From NCBI RefSeq assembly GCF_007874125.1, contig NZ_CP040128.1:3348001-3412000 (forward strand): a stretch of 64,000 nucleotides of DNA. The letters run 5' to 3'. The DNA is from Noviherbaspirillum sp. UKPF54 (lineage in GTDB: Bacteria; Pseudomonadota; Gammaproteobacteria; Burkholderiales; Burkholderiaceae_D). The notes beneath the pieces are model-generated. The model saw only the letters and a list, made by a program, of their open reading frames with translations, searched no databases and had not been told where the DNA came from. Position numbers and translations under genes: made by a program. Below are positions 5,759 to 17,797 of this stretch, in pieces (positions within the stretch are counted from its first letter, which is position 1; the number at the start of each line of letters is the position of its first letter).

Positions 5759-6745
5759 CTATTGCTCGGTCGCCTGCGCGACAAGGCTGCGTAGCACTTC
5801 GGCAAAGCGGTTCGCCGCAGGCGTGGCGGACCAGGGGCGGCCGTGTATCAGATACAGCACCGTCTTGTACCCGGCCTTGTCGCCCACAGGCAAACGTGCC
5901 AGCAAGCCTTGCTCGATCCATTGCCCGACCCGATGTTGCGGCAGCCAGGCATAACCCAGTCCTTCGCGCACCGCTGCCACCACCGTGTCGCAGCTGTTGA
6001 GCAGCCAGCAGCGCGCCTGAGCCGAGTTCGTCGCTGCTGTGCGGGCGGCATCGCCGCTCGGGGCAATACCGATCTGCACGTGCTGCGCAAGATCTGCGGC
6101 AGTCACCTCGCGCTCCAGCTTGAACAAGGGATGATCCGGATGCGCCACGGGAATGTGCGCGACTTCGACCAGCGGCTCGCCGAGCAACCCGAGCGGCACA
6201 TGCTCGCTGATGGCGAGGTCGACGCTCAGGTCATGCAGCACTTCTTCCGTTTGCGATATCGGCACTTCGCGCAGCTTGACCTCGGCGGCGCCCTCCCCGC
6301 TCAGCGTAAACTCCCGCAACGCCTGCATCAGCAACGGTGTCGGAAAGTTTTGATCGACTACCAGACGCACCTCGCCGCCACGCCCCTGCCCCAGGTTCTT
6401 GGCGAAGGTCTCGAGCTCGATGGCTTCCTTGAGCACATGGCGCGAGCGGTCCAGCAGCGCGCGCCCCTCGCTCGTCAGGATCGCCTTGCGCCCATCGATC
6501 TTGAGCAAGGGCACGCCGAGTTGTTCCTGGAGCTTGGAAATGGTGTAGCTGATGGTGGACTGGCTCAGATGAAGCGATTTCGCGGCTTCGGCATAGCCGC
6601 CGCAGTCTATGACGGCATGCAAGATGCGCCATTGCTTGAGACTCACATAAATATTCTGCACATCGTGCGGCCGGGAGTATAACCGCGAACGGATGCCATT
6701 CAGGCGTAGCGACTGCTCCGAGCGCTCTTTTCTGGATTGCGTCAT
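5759..6745 (-). CDS. LysR-family transcriptional regulator
   Basis: A 328-residue LysR-type regulator. The winged helix begins unusually late, at about residue 36 (SLKQWRILHAVIDCGGYAEAAKSLHLSQSTISYTISKLQEQ), followed by the effector-binding domain (VRLVVDQNFPTPLL, SCDTVVAAVREGLGYAWLP). The start at 6745 is supported by AAAGGA seven bases upstream, so the charged N-terminal extension seems real; a GTG start immediately before the HTH at about 6643 would give a normal-length protein but has no ribosome-binding site. The C39 peptidase gene follows 60 bp downstream in the same direction, so the regulator may belong to that locus. The effector is unknown. Confidence 0.88.
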   Translation of the reverse strand: MTQSRKERSEQSLRLNGIRSRLYSRPHDVQNIYVSLKQWRILHAVIDCGGYAEAAKSLHLSQSTISYTISKLQEQLGVPLLKIDGRKAILTSEGRALLDRSRHVLKEAIELETFAKNLGQGRGGEVRLVVDQNFPTPLLMQALREFTLSGEGAAEVKLREVPISQTEEVLHDLSVDLAISEHVPLGLLGEPLVEVAHIPVAHPDHPLFKLEREVTAADLAQHVQIGIAPSGDAARTAATNSAQARCWLLNSCDTVVAAVREGLGYAWLPQHRVGQWIEQGLLARLPVGDKAGYKTVLYLIHGRPWSATPAANRFAEVLRSLVAQATEQ

Positions 6746-7543
6746 TTTTCATCCTTTACAGTTGTGCCAACCGCGCGGTGGTGTAACGGATTACAAAATA
6801 TCGTGCATGGGAAACCCATGCGTTTCCGGGCTCGGACCTAATGCAAAACCTACGCCCATCACACAAGGAACTGATTTGTTTTGGCTTTTTTTATGGAAAC
6901 TACCGTTCTAGGTCCAAAGCTGTATTGGCTACGTCACACTGCTCCGTGACTGCAAGGGAATCAATGACTAGAACATCCCCTCGGTTCTGCCGTGACGGCA
7001 ACGCTGGTCTCGCCCAAGGCGCGCACCGCCGTGCTCTCCCCTGCCGCGGGGATAGCGGCAGGCAACGTCAGAAAACGTAACGCGAATGAAGCATCCGCAT
7101 CGCCAGCCAACCACAGGCAACCCGATACGCAGAACAATGCACGCCCAAACGCCCCATAAAAAAACCCCGCCATGCCTGCGGATGCAAACCATGACGGGGA
7201 ACCGGAGATGAATCCTTGACAGTGCAAATCCGTGCGGTGTACCGAGCATTCGCTTCCATCGGCGTCCAGGGAAGGCGCTTTCAAGAGGAAGAGCTTTCTC
7301 GCCTCGCATCCAGCCCTGCGCCATGCTTGGCAAGACCCATGCCCAATTGCATAAGCCGTTGATTCGGTTGACATATCGAGTAGCGGCCGAGGCAAGCGGT
7401 GAGGGATCTGCCCAAAGGTGTAACGACGGCGTGCGCAATCATGCTGTGTCGCACCAATTCGCACCTGGATTGCACATTCAGAAAAAACGAAGAATAATCG
7501 CATCCACTATTTCCGCTTCGGAAACAATGAGGAAGCTACTGGC
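6746..7543. other. Long intergenic region with an orphan terminator
   Basis: About 800 bp between two LysR genes without a convincing protein gene. Frames up to 180 codons exist on the minus strand but lack ribosome-binding sites and family resemblance. The one clear signal is a Rho-independent terminator on the minus strand (7158-7199), which implies a minus-strand transcript from about 7200-7500, perhaps a small RNA or the end of a deleted gene. Confidence 0.45.
7158..7199 (-). terminator. Orphan Rho-independent terminator
   Basis: On the minus strand CCCCG-x-CATG pairs with CATG-x-CGGGG (ten pairs, one mismatch) and is followed by seven T residues. No recognised gene ends here. Confidence 0.75.
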
Positions 7544-8467
7544 ATGGACAGATTGCAATCGATGCGCGTGTTTGCGAAGGTGGTCGAGCAAGGCAGCTTT
7601 GCGCGTGCCGCGCAGATGCTGGATATCTCCAACGCCGTCGTCACGCGCCATGTGGCCGACCTGGAAGAACACCTCGGCACCCGCTTGCTCAACCGCACCA
7701 CGCGCCGCCTGTCACTGACGGAAACCGGTCATGCCTACCTGGAGCGCGTGCTGCAAATCCTGCAGGAAGTAGAAGACGCGGAGGCAATCGCGTCGGCGCA
7801 TTCCAAGAAGCCGACCGGAACGCTACGCATTTATTCGCAAATCGGATTCGGACAACTCCATCTTGCCCGGTTGCTGCGCGAATACGCAAAGCTCTATCCT
7901 GATGTTGTGCTGGATGTGACGCTGTCGGACCGCAATGTCGACTTGGTCGAGGACGGCTTCGACGTGGGCATTTTCATCGATTTCCAGAAATTCGATGCCA
8001 GCATGATTGCGCGCCAGCTCGGCATCACTGAAGTCGTGCTGTGCGCCTCGCCGGAATATGTAAAGCAGCACGGCGTGCCGGCCGAGCTGGAGGATATATC
8101 CCGCCATATCTGCCTGAATTTTTCCCTTGAGCAGGTGCGGCATCACTGGCCGGTGAAACAGGCGGATGGCACCACGACCCAGATTCCAATCAACTGCAAG
8201 GTAGTGTCCAACAATGGCGATCTGCTGCGCCAGTGCGCTCTTGAGGGCATGGGGGTCGTGCTGCGGCCCTCCTTTGCGCTGCGCGACGACCTGGCTGCCG
8301 GCCGGCTGGTGCGGCTGCTGCCGGACCAGCATCTCCAGAGCCTGTCGGTGGTCATGGTCTATCCGAGCCGGCGCCTGCTGTCGGCCAAGGTCCGCAGCTT
8401 CGTCGATTTCATGTCGCAACAATTCCCCCGTCCGGAAAGCGACCCCTGGCTTGAGCCCGCAGCGTGA
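7544..8467 (+). CDS. LysR-family transcriptional regulator
   Basis: A 307-residue LysR regulator of the common aromatic/quinone-responsive type (DhcR/AaeR-like). The HTH is at residues 1-60 (MDRLQSMRVFAKVVEQGSFARAAQMLDISNAVVTRHV..., with the LNRTTRRLSLTETG segment). The effector domain starts at about 90 (GTLRIYSQIGFGQLHL) and has the usual ALEGMGVVLRPSF motif near 240. GAGGA lies about ten bases upstream of the ATG. There is no obvious partner gene: upstream is the long intergenic region and downstream, after about 90 bp, is the amidotransferase gene on the same strand. Confidence 0.9.
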   Translation: MDRLQSMRVFAKVVEQGSFARAAQMLDISNAVVTRHVADLEEHLGTRLLNRTTRRLSLTETGHAYLERVLQILQEVEDAEAIASAHSKKPTGTLRIYSQIGFGQLHLARLLREYAKLYPDVVLDVTLSDRNVDLVEDGFDVGIFIDFQKFDASMIARQLGITEVVLCASPEYVKQHGVPAELEDISRHICLNFSLEQVRHHWPVKQADGTTTQIPINCKVVSNNGDLLRQCALEGMGVVLRPSFALRDDLAAGRLVRLLPDQHLQSLSVVMVYPSRRLLSAKVRSFVDFMSQQFPRPESDPWLEPAA

Positions 8468-8560
8468 CGCTGGCCTGGCCCGCCTTCCCGTTGCGTCAAT
8501 CGATTCCCCGGTGCGCGGCGGACGTGGTACCGTATTGAATCATCGTTCGCGCTCACTACC

Positions 8561-9328
8561 ATGTGCCAACTGCTCGGCATGAATTGCAACGTCCCGACGG
8601 ACATCGTGTTCAGCTTTACCGGCTTTGCCACGCGCGGCGGCCGCACCGATGTGCATGCCGACGGCTGGGGAATCGCCTTTTTTGAGGGCAAAGGCGTGCG
8701 CCATTTCGTCGATTACGAAGCCGCCGTCGCCTCGCCGATTGCCGACCTGATCAAACGCTACCCGATCAAATCCAGGAATGTCATCGCGCATATCCGCAAG
8801 GCGACGCAGGGCCGCATCGCACTGGAAAACTGCCATCCCTTCGTGCGCGAACTGTGGGGACGCTACTGGGTGTTTGCGCATAACGGCGACTTGAAAGAAT
8901 TTGCACCGCCACTCGACGGCGCTTTCCGCCGCGTGGGCACCACCGACAGCGAATGGGCCTTCTGCTACCTGCTGCAGGAATTGCGGCGGCGCTTCGGCGA
9001 CTCGCCGCCGACACAGGCCGCACTGACGGCGGCGCTGCGCGAACTGAGCCACGGCATCGCGGCGCACGGCACCTTCAACATGATGCTGTCCGACGGATCG
9101 GCACTGTTTGCGCACTGCTCGACCGATCTGCACTACATCGTGCGCCAGTACCCGTTTTCCACCGCCAAGCTGTCGGACGAAGACATGAGCGTCGACTTTT
9201 CCACGGTCACCACGCCGAACGACCGGGTGGCGATCATCGTCACAGCACCGCTGACCACGAACGAAACCTGGACGCGCTTTGCTGCCGGCGAATTGAAGGT
9301 GTTCGTGGATGGAATGCCGGTGGCGTAA
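8561..9328 (+). CDS. yafJ: YafJ-type class II glutamine amidotransferase
   Basis: A 255-residue N-terminal-nucleophile amidotransferase, the same length as E. coli YafJ. Cys2 (MCQLLGMNC) is the expected nucleophile after removal of Met1. Other class II motifs are visible: HADGWGIAFF, AHIRKATQG, HPFVRELWGRYWVFAHNGDL and TTDSEWAFCYLL. It hydrolyses glutamine to glutamate and ammonia by family membership; the acceptor in vivo is not known. No ribosome-binding site is obvious before the ATG, but the start is fixed by the Cys2 requirement. It stands alone between a LysR gene and the EAL-HDOD gene. Confidence 0.92.
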   Translation: MCQLLGMNCNVPTDIVFSFTGFATRGGRTDVHADGWGIAFFEGKGVRHFVDYEAAVASPIADLIKRYPIKSRNVIAHIRKATQGRIALENCHPFVRELWGRYWVFAHNGDLKEFAPPLDGAFRRVGTTDSEWAFCYLLQELRRRFGDSPPTQAALTAALRELSHGIAAHGTFNMMLSDGSALFAHCSTDLHYIVRQYPFSTAKLSDEDMSVDFSTVTTPNDRVAIIVTAPLTTNETWTRFAAGELKVFVDGMPVA

Positions 9329-9443
9329 AGCGCCGGGCGCCGGTCAATGCGCCGCACCATAAAAAATTGCCACAAAGAAATAAAAATGCGCTAAATTACA
9401 GGCAAAGAAGCATCGGAAGTTCTGCATCTGCCTGCTGGCGACT

Positions 9444-9550
9444 CAAGTGCGCACAGGCCGTATGTGTTGCAGCATCTGAGATGGCAAGCGCGGTGTGCCT
9501 TCCCGCCCTCCTGCCTGACAGTGCGCACTCATACGACCTGTGCGCACTTG
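9444..9550. repeat. 21-bp inverted repeat with GTGCGCAC palindromes
   Basis: The arm at 9444-9464 (CAAGTGCGCACAGG...) is the reverse complement of 9530-9550 with one mismatch; 65 bases lie between. The 8-bp palindrome GTGCGCAC occurs three times (9447-9454, 9521-9528, 9540-9547). It lies in the 306-bp gap before the EAL-HDOD gene (9329-9634), otherwise without features. It could be an operator array or a long stem-loop in the leader of that gene. Confidence 0.6.
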
Positions 9551-9634
9551 GCTGCACCGCAAAGTGCGCTGGTTTGCCTTCGCCCAAAAGCCACGCGGCG
9601 CAAACTTGAATACGGCAATAACAATAATGTCGAA

Positions 9635-10918
9635 ATGAATGCCACTTCCACAACCGGCAACGCTTCGCCCCGCCCGTTACGCGTGCGGGACTTTTTCCTT
9701 GCGCGCCAGCCCATTCTCGACCGTAGCCAGTCGCTGATCGCCTACGAGCTGTTGTTTCGCAATACCGATACTGCGGCGGCCAACATCACCAGCGACCTGT
9801 CGGCAACGGCGTCGGTGATCGCGCATACGTCGCAGCTGGGCATCGAAAAGGTGATCGGCGATTCGCTCGGCTTCCTGAATGTGGATGCCGCGGTCCTGAT
9901 GAGCGACATCTTCCAGTTCCTCCCCAAGGAAAAAGTCGTGCTCGAAATCGTCGAAACGACGAAGGCGACTCCGCAAATCCTCGAGCGCATCCAGTCCCTG
10001 GTCCAGCAGGGCTTTCGCTTCGCGCTGGACGACGTCATCACCGACAACGAGGATGTCCAAAAGCTGCTGCCGCTGGCCGACATCGTCAAGATCGACCTGC
10101 GCGACATGCCGCTGTCGGCGCTGCTGAAGCTGGCACCGAAGTTCCGTCTCGCGAAGAAAAAACTGCTGGCCGAGAAAGTCGAGAATCGGGAACAGTTCGA
10201 CACCTGCCTCGACCTCGGCTTCGATTATTTCCAGGGCTATTACTTCGCCAAGCCGGCCATCCTCTCCGGCAAGAAGCTGTCGCCGTCGCAGCTGGCGATC
10301 ATGCAGCTGATGACGCAGATCACATCGGAGGCGGACAACATCGACATCGAACGCAGCATCAAGCAGGATATCGCACTGTGCTTCAACCTGCTGCGCCTGG
10401 TGAACGCACCCGCCATCGGCATGCGGCACCGCATTGACTCGGTCAGGCAGGCATTGCTGGTGCTGGGCCGCCATCAGCTGCAGCGCTGGCTGCAAATCAT
10501 GCTGTATGCCGAGCCCTGCAAGAAGGGGCAAAGCATGACGCCGCTGCTGACGCTGGCGGCAACCCGCGGCAAGCTGCTGGAATTGATCGCGCACCGGATC
10601 GAGCCGCACCAGCGCCATATCGGCGACACCGCGTTCACCGTCGGCATCATGTCGCTGATGGACACCTTGTTCAGCATGCCGATGCAGGAAATCCTGGAAC
10701 AGGTCGCCGTGGTCGAAGCTGTCAGCGATGCGCTGCTGCACCGCAAAGGGCGCTATGGCGACATGCTGCGGCTGGCCGAGCACATGGAGCGCATCGAAGA
10801 GGCGGGATCGATGCTGGAACACCTGGTGGAAAAACTCGGCCTTTCCAGCAACGACTTGAATGACCTGCAGTTAAGCGCCTTCGAATGGGGCGACATCGTG
10901 GCGCGCAACGCGGCATAG
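9635..10918 (+). CDS. EAL-HDOD signalling protein
   Basis: A 427-residue protein of the YuxH/CdgJ type: an EAL-like domain (about residues 15-200) followed by an HDOD domain (about 210-410). The EAL domain is degenerate: the signature is YELLFRN, and VVLEIVETT and LDDV remain, but the metal-binding set of active c-di-GMP phosphodiesterases is incomplete, so it is probably a binding or protein-interaction module. The HDOD part carries LCFNLLRLVNAPAIGM, the LLVLGRHQLQRWL stretch and AFTVGIMSLMDTLF. The start at 9635 (MNATSTTG) is chosen because the frame upstream runs through the inverted-repeat DNA and gives a Cys/Arg-rich, non-protein-like extension. No strong ribosome-binding site is visible. 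Likely role: motility, biofilm or stress signalling; targets unknown. Confidence 0.87.
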   Translation: MNATSTTGNASPRPLRVRDFFLARQPILDRSQSLIAYELLFRNTDTAAANITSDLSATASVIAHTSQLGIEKVIGDSLGFLNVDAAVLMSDIFQFLPKEKVVLEIVETTKATPQILERIQSLVQQGFRFALDDVITDNEDVQKLLPLADIVKIDLRDMPLSALLKLAPKFRLAKKKLLAEKVENREQFDTCLDLGFDYFQGYYFAKPAILSGKKLSPSQLAIMQLMTQITSEADNIDIERSIKQDIALCFNLLRLVNAPAIGMRHRIDSVRQALLVLGRHQLQRWLQIMLYAEPCKKGQSMTPLLTLAATRGKLLELIAHRIEPHQRHIGDTAFTVGIMSLMDTLFSMPMQEILEQVAVVEAVSDALLHRKGRYGDMLRLAEHMERIEEAGSMLEHLVEKLGLSSNDLNDLQLSAFEWGDIVARNAA

Positions 10919-10919
10919 C

Positions 10920-10940
10920 CGGGGAGCGCGCCTCCCCGGC
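10920..10940. terminator. Hairpin between convergent EAL-HDOD and metH genes
   Basis: CCGGGGAG-CGCGC-CTCCCCGG: eight perfect GC-rich pairs starting right after the stop codon at 10918 and 15 bases from the metH stop. No U-tract on either side; probable bidirectional stop structure. Confidence 0.55.
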
Positions 10941-10954
10941 GGCTTGCCTTCCAT

Positions 10955-14710
<3,756 letters not shown>

Positions 14711-14723
14711 TTATGTATCTCAA

Positions 14724-14764
14724 GAAAATAAAAAACCCGGACAGCAATAAAGCGGGTCCGGGTT
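14724..14764 (-). terminator. Intrinsic terminator inside the metH leader (attenuator candidate)
   Basis: On the minus strand AACCCGGAC pairs with GTCCGGGTT (nine pairs, 13-base loop), followed by TTTTTTATTTTC. It ends 13 bases before the metH ATG, so metH transcripts must read through it. An alternative pairing is possible between GCGGG at about 14811-14816 and CCCGC at 14752-14756, just beside the right arm, which could form an antiterminator. No cobalamin riboswitch motif was recognised. Confidence 0.75.
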
Positions 14765-14858
14765 CATTTACGTCCGCTTTAGCAGTATTTGTGTGGAGGA
14801 AAGACTCCTGCGCCCGCAAGCTGGGTTTTGACTTTTCAATCAAATCGGCGCTGAAAAA

Positions 14859-14888
14859 ATTATACGGCAGATCAATAATTTACGTCAG
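14859..14888 (-). promoter_or_regulatory. Sigma-70 promoter of metH
   Basis: On the minus strand CTGACG (14883-14888), 18 bases, TATAAT (14859-14864). The perfect -10 lies between the fmt stop and the metH leader, predicting a leader of about 140 nt that contains the terminator. Confidence 0.6.
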
Positions 14889-14943
14889 CAGATATCGTAA
14901 TGCCATATTTTGTTGCAACGAAACAATATCCGATGGATTCCGC

Positions 14944-15897
14944 TCACTCGAAGCGGCCGCCTTGCATGGCAAACCCCTTGAGAAACTCCGCCACAGGCAG
15001 GCGCTTGCCGCCTGGCTTCTGCAACTCGGTCAGGCGCAGCGCATCTTCGCCGCACGCGACAACGACGCCGTCCTGGGACGAGGCGGCCAGCACCTGGCCG
15101 GGCGCCTTGCCGGATGTGCCTGGCACAAGCTCGGCACGCCACAGCTTGATCGGCACGCCGTTGAACGCTGCCGAAGCTCCCGGGAAGGGATTGAATGCGC
15201 GGATCTTGCGCGCCAACACTTGCGCCGGTTGCGCAAAGTCCAGCGCCGCTTCTTCCTTGCTGATCTTGGCCGCATAGTTGGCACCGGCTTCGGGTTGCGG
15301 CGTACACGGCAATGCGCCGCGCTCCAGCTGGCGCAGCGCCTCCACAATCAATGTACCGCCAAGCGCAGCCAGCTTGTCGTGCAGGCTGCCGGTCGTGTCG
15401 TCGGCGGCAATCGGCACGCGTCCGATCAGGCGCATCGGGCCGGTGTCGAGCCCCTCTTCCATCTGCATGATGGTCACCCCGGTTTCGGTGTCGCCGGCCT
15501 CGATGGCGCGATGAATCGGCGCCGCGCCGCGCCAGCGCGGCAAAAGCGATGCGTGAATATTGATGCAACCGTATCTGGGGATGTCGAGCACGCTGCGCGG
15601 CAGGATCAGACCATAGGCGGCAACGACCATTGCATCGTGCGGCGTCGCCTTCAGCAATTCATGCGCTTCTTGCGCAACCTGCGGATATTTTCCGTCCAGC
15701 CGCAACGACACCGGCTGCGCGACGGGAATGTCGTGCGCTAGGGCGAACTGCTTGACGGGGGAAGCCTGCAGCTGCATGCCGCGGCCGGCCGGGCGGTCAG
15801 GCTGGGTCAGGACGAGGGGAATCTCAAAGCCCGCTCCATGCAGGGAAGCGAGCGCGGCTGCGGCGAATTCGGGGGTACCGGCAAAGATGATTTTCAT
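14944..15897 (-). CDS. fmt: Methionyl-tRNA formyltransferase
   Basis: 317-residue enzyme that formylates Met-tRNA(fMet) with 10-formyltetrahydrofolate for translation initiation. Starts [16 protein letters not shown]; formyltransferase core with the catalytic region [23 protein letters not shown] and the Asp in EGLDTGP; C-terminal OB-fold tRNA-binding domain ([27 protein letters not shown]). I chose the start at 15897 by homology; an in-frame ATG pair 24 bases upstream would add MMGVQSSP and cannot be excluded, since neither has a good ribosome-binding site. Directly downstream of def (gap about 45 bp), the usual operon partner that removes the formyl group later. Confidence 0.96.
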   Translation of the reverse strand: MKIIFAGTPEFAAAALASLHGAGFEIPLVLTQPDRPAGRGMQLQASPVKQFALAHDIPVAQPVSLRLDGKYPQVAQEAHELLKATPHDAMVVAAYGLILPRSVLDIPRYGCINIHASLLPRWRGAAPIHRAIEAGDTETGVTIMQMEEGLDTGPMRLIGRVPIAADDTTGSLHDKLAALGGTLIVEALRQLERGALPCTPQPEAGANYAAKISKEEAALDFAQPAQVLARKIRAFNPFPGASAAFNGVPIKLWRAELVPGTSGKAPGQVLAASSQDGVVVACGEDALRLTELQKPGGKRLPVAEFLKGFAMQGGRFE

Positions 15898-15942
15898 GGG
15901 GGAGGATTGTACCCCCATCACTGCAGCGTCGTTAACGCATCG

Positions 15943-16482
15943 TCAACGGGCGCCGGCCACGGCACGCTTGCGGTCGCGGCCCATTTCCCGCTCTTCCTTC
16001 AGGAGCTTGGTCTTGATGCGGTTGCGCTTCAGGGGCGACAGGTATTCGACGAATACCTTGCCTTTCAGATGATCCATTTCATGCTGGATGCATACCGCGA
16101 GCAAGCCGTCGGCCTCGAGTTCGAATGCCTTGCCGTCGAGGTCGAGCGCCCGCACCCGCACCCGCGCCGGCCGCTCGACGCCGTCGTAAATGCCGGGCAC
16201 CGACAGGCAGCCTTCGTCATACACCTGCTTTTCCTCGCTGGCCCAGACGATTTCCGGATTAATAAACACGCGCAGATTGTCATGCGTTTCCGACGTGTCG
16301 ATCACCACCAGCTGCTCATGCACGTCCACCTGCGTTGCCGCCAAACCGACGCCCGGCGCGTCATACATGGTCTCGGCCATGTCGGCTGCCAGCCGCTTCA
16401 AACGCTCGTCGAACACGGTGACCGGCTTGGCCACTTTCTGCAAGCGGGGATCGGGATAACGCAGGATATTTAATAAAGACAT
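15943..16482 (-). CDS. def: Peptide deformylase
   Basis: 179-residue metallohydrolase that removes the N-formyl group from nascent proteins. All three motifs are present: [16 protein letters not shown] and HEMDHLKG (Cys plus two His bind the metal; Glu is catalytic). It starts [14 protein letters not shown] at 16482; six extra upstream codons in frame are unlikely to be used. The basic C-terminal tail ([19 protein letters not shown]) is typical of beta-proteobacterial type I enzymes. First gene of a def-fmt operon on the minus strand, divergent from the LysM protein gene. Confidence 0.96.
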   Translation of the reverse strand: MSLLNILRYPDPRLQKVAKPVTVFDERLKRLAADMAETMYDAPGVGLAATQVDVHEQLVVIDTSETHDNLRVFINPEIVWASEEKQVYDEGCLSVPGIYDGVERPARVRVRALDLDGKAFELEADGLLAVCIQHEMDHLKGKVFVEYLSPLKRNRIKTKLLKEEREMGRDRKRAVAGAR

Positions 16483-16566
16483 ACGGCTTTTGTACAACAA
16501 TGCGACAGGATAAGAGTGTCGTTTCTCTTGCTAGTTCAAAGATTTATGTGCAGAATTTGATTCACT

Positions 16567-16587
16567 TTGACAAGTTTTTGCTGTCAA
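16567..16587. promoter_or_regulatory. TTGACA-N9-TGTCAA inverted repeat between def and the LysM gene
   Basis: TTGACA (16567-16572) and TGTCAA (16582-16587) are perfect inverted copies, so each strand carries a consensus -35 hexamer pointing outward through the divergent gap. No equally good -10 was found at 17 bases on either strand, so this may instead be an operator. Confidence 0.35.
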
Positions 16588-16661
16588 CTCTTCGCACACT
16601 GACAATACGCTGCGGCGCCAAGAATCATTTGAATACCGGCCGCACGCTCACTGGACAGATC

Positions 16662-17789
16662 ATGAAAAAGTTTAGCACAGCCGCTCTCATTCTCGCTTTC
16701 GCCTCCGCCCACGGATTGGCGGCCACCAACGATGAAGCGGGAAATGGATCGCGCTGCGCCTTTTTGCCGAACGCGCCGGACCAGCACGTGGTGGTGCGCG
16801 GCGACACGCTGTGGGACATTTCCGGCAAGTTCCTCAAGCATGCATGGTGCTGGCCCCAGGTCTGGGGCATGAACAAGGAAGACATCCGCAATCCCCACTG
16901 GATCTATCCCGGGCAAATCGTCTATTTCGACCGCAAGACTGGACGCCTGAGCCTGAACAAGCCGGGAACCGGCGATGCGAATACCGGCGGCATCCCGACC
17001 GTACGCCTGGAGCCGCAAATCCGCACCGAAGGCCTGGGAAAGCTGGCCGTACCGTCGATTCCGTCGGGTGTCATCGAGCCTTTCCTGTCGCAACCGGTGG
17101 TTGTCGAAGAAAAGGGGTTGAACGATACGCCGCGCATCATGGCGACCCAGGAAGGCCGCGTCATCCTCGGCAAGAACGACACCGCGTATGTGCGCGGCGA
17201 CCTGAAGGGCGGCACCTCGTTCCAGGTGTTTCGTCCCGGCACACCGCTGAAAGACCCGGTGACCAACGCGGTTATTGCCTATGAAGCTGCCTATCTCGGC
17301 ACGGTGAAGCTCGATCGTGCCGCCAAGACGCCCGACGAAGCGCACAGCTTCAAGGTGGTCAGCGTCAAGCAGGAAATGGGCGTCGGCGACCGCCTGCTGC
17401 CTGTGCCGCCCTCGCCGATTCTCAACTATGTGCCGCACCCGCCGGAAAAAGCGCTCGACGCCCGCATCGTGTCGGTCTATGGCGGCGTGTCGCAAGCCGG
17501 CCAGAACCAGATCGTCAGCATCAACCGCGGCCAAAAGGATGGCGTCGACCTGGGCACCGTGCTCGAACTGTACCGGCTGGGCCGCGTCGTGATCGACAAG
17601 ACCGACAACAGCTCGTGGTCGATCGGTTCCTTCGGCAAGAAACAGGTCAAGCTCCCGGACACACAGTACGGCAGCCTGTTCGTGTTCCGCGTCTTCGACA
17701 ACATCTCCTACGGCCTGGTCATGCAAGTAACCGATAGCGTGCAGGTCGGCGATGTCGCGAAGTCGCCCGATCAGGAAGCCGCGGACTAA
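16662..17789 (+). CDS. Exported LysM-domain protein
   Basis: 375-residue periplasmic or envelope protein. Sec signal at 1-21 (MKKFSTAALILAFASAHGLAA), then a LysM domain (about 45-95: HVVVRGDTLWDISGKFLKH... NPHWIYPGQIVYF) that should bind peptidoglycan. The remaining ~280 residues form a conserved but uncharacterised domain with repeated strand-rich units. The start at 16662 is set by the signal peptide; the frame extends 54 codons upstream without protein-like content. This gene sits between def and dprA in many Burkholderiales and only nine bases before dprA, so the two are probably co-transcribed. Exact function unknown; a role in cell-wall integrity is inferred from the LysM domain. Confidence 0.9.
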   Translation: MKKFSTAALILAFASAHGLAATNDEAGNGSRCAFLPNAPDQHVVVRGDTLWDISGKFLKHAWCWPQVWGMNKEDIRNPHWIYPGQIVYFDRKTGRLSLNKPGTGDANTGGIPTVRLEPQIRTEGLGKLAVPSIPSGVIEPFLSQPVVVEEKGLNDTPRIMATQEGRVILGKNDTAYVRGDLKGGTSFQVFRPGTPLKDPVTNAVIAYEAAYLGTVKLDRAAKTPDEAHSFKVVSVKQEMGVGDRLLPVPPSPILNYVPHPPEKALDARIVSVYGGVSQAGQNQIVSINRGQKDGVDLGTVLELYRLGRVVIDKTDNSSWSIGSFGKKQVKLPDTQYGSLFVFRVFDNISYGLVMQVTDSVQVGDVAKSPDQEAAD

Positions 17790-17797
17790 GCCGCCGG

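Noticed and set aside
6961..7503. A 180-codon minus-strand frame in the long intergenic region
   Set aside because: No ribosome-binding site, no domain, and it reads through the intrinsic terminator at 7158-7199.
14711..14840. Cobalamin riboswitch before metH
   Set aside because: The conserved B12-box and core sequences of that riboswitch could not be found; only the terminator and possible switch pairing are supported.
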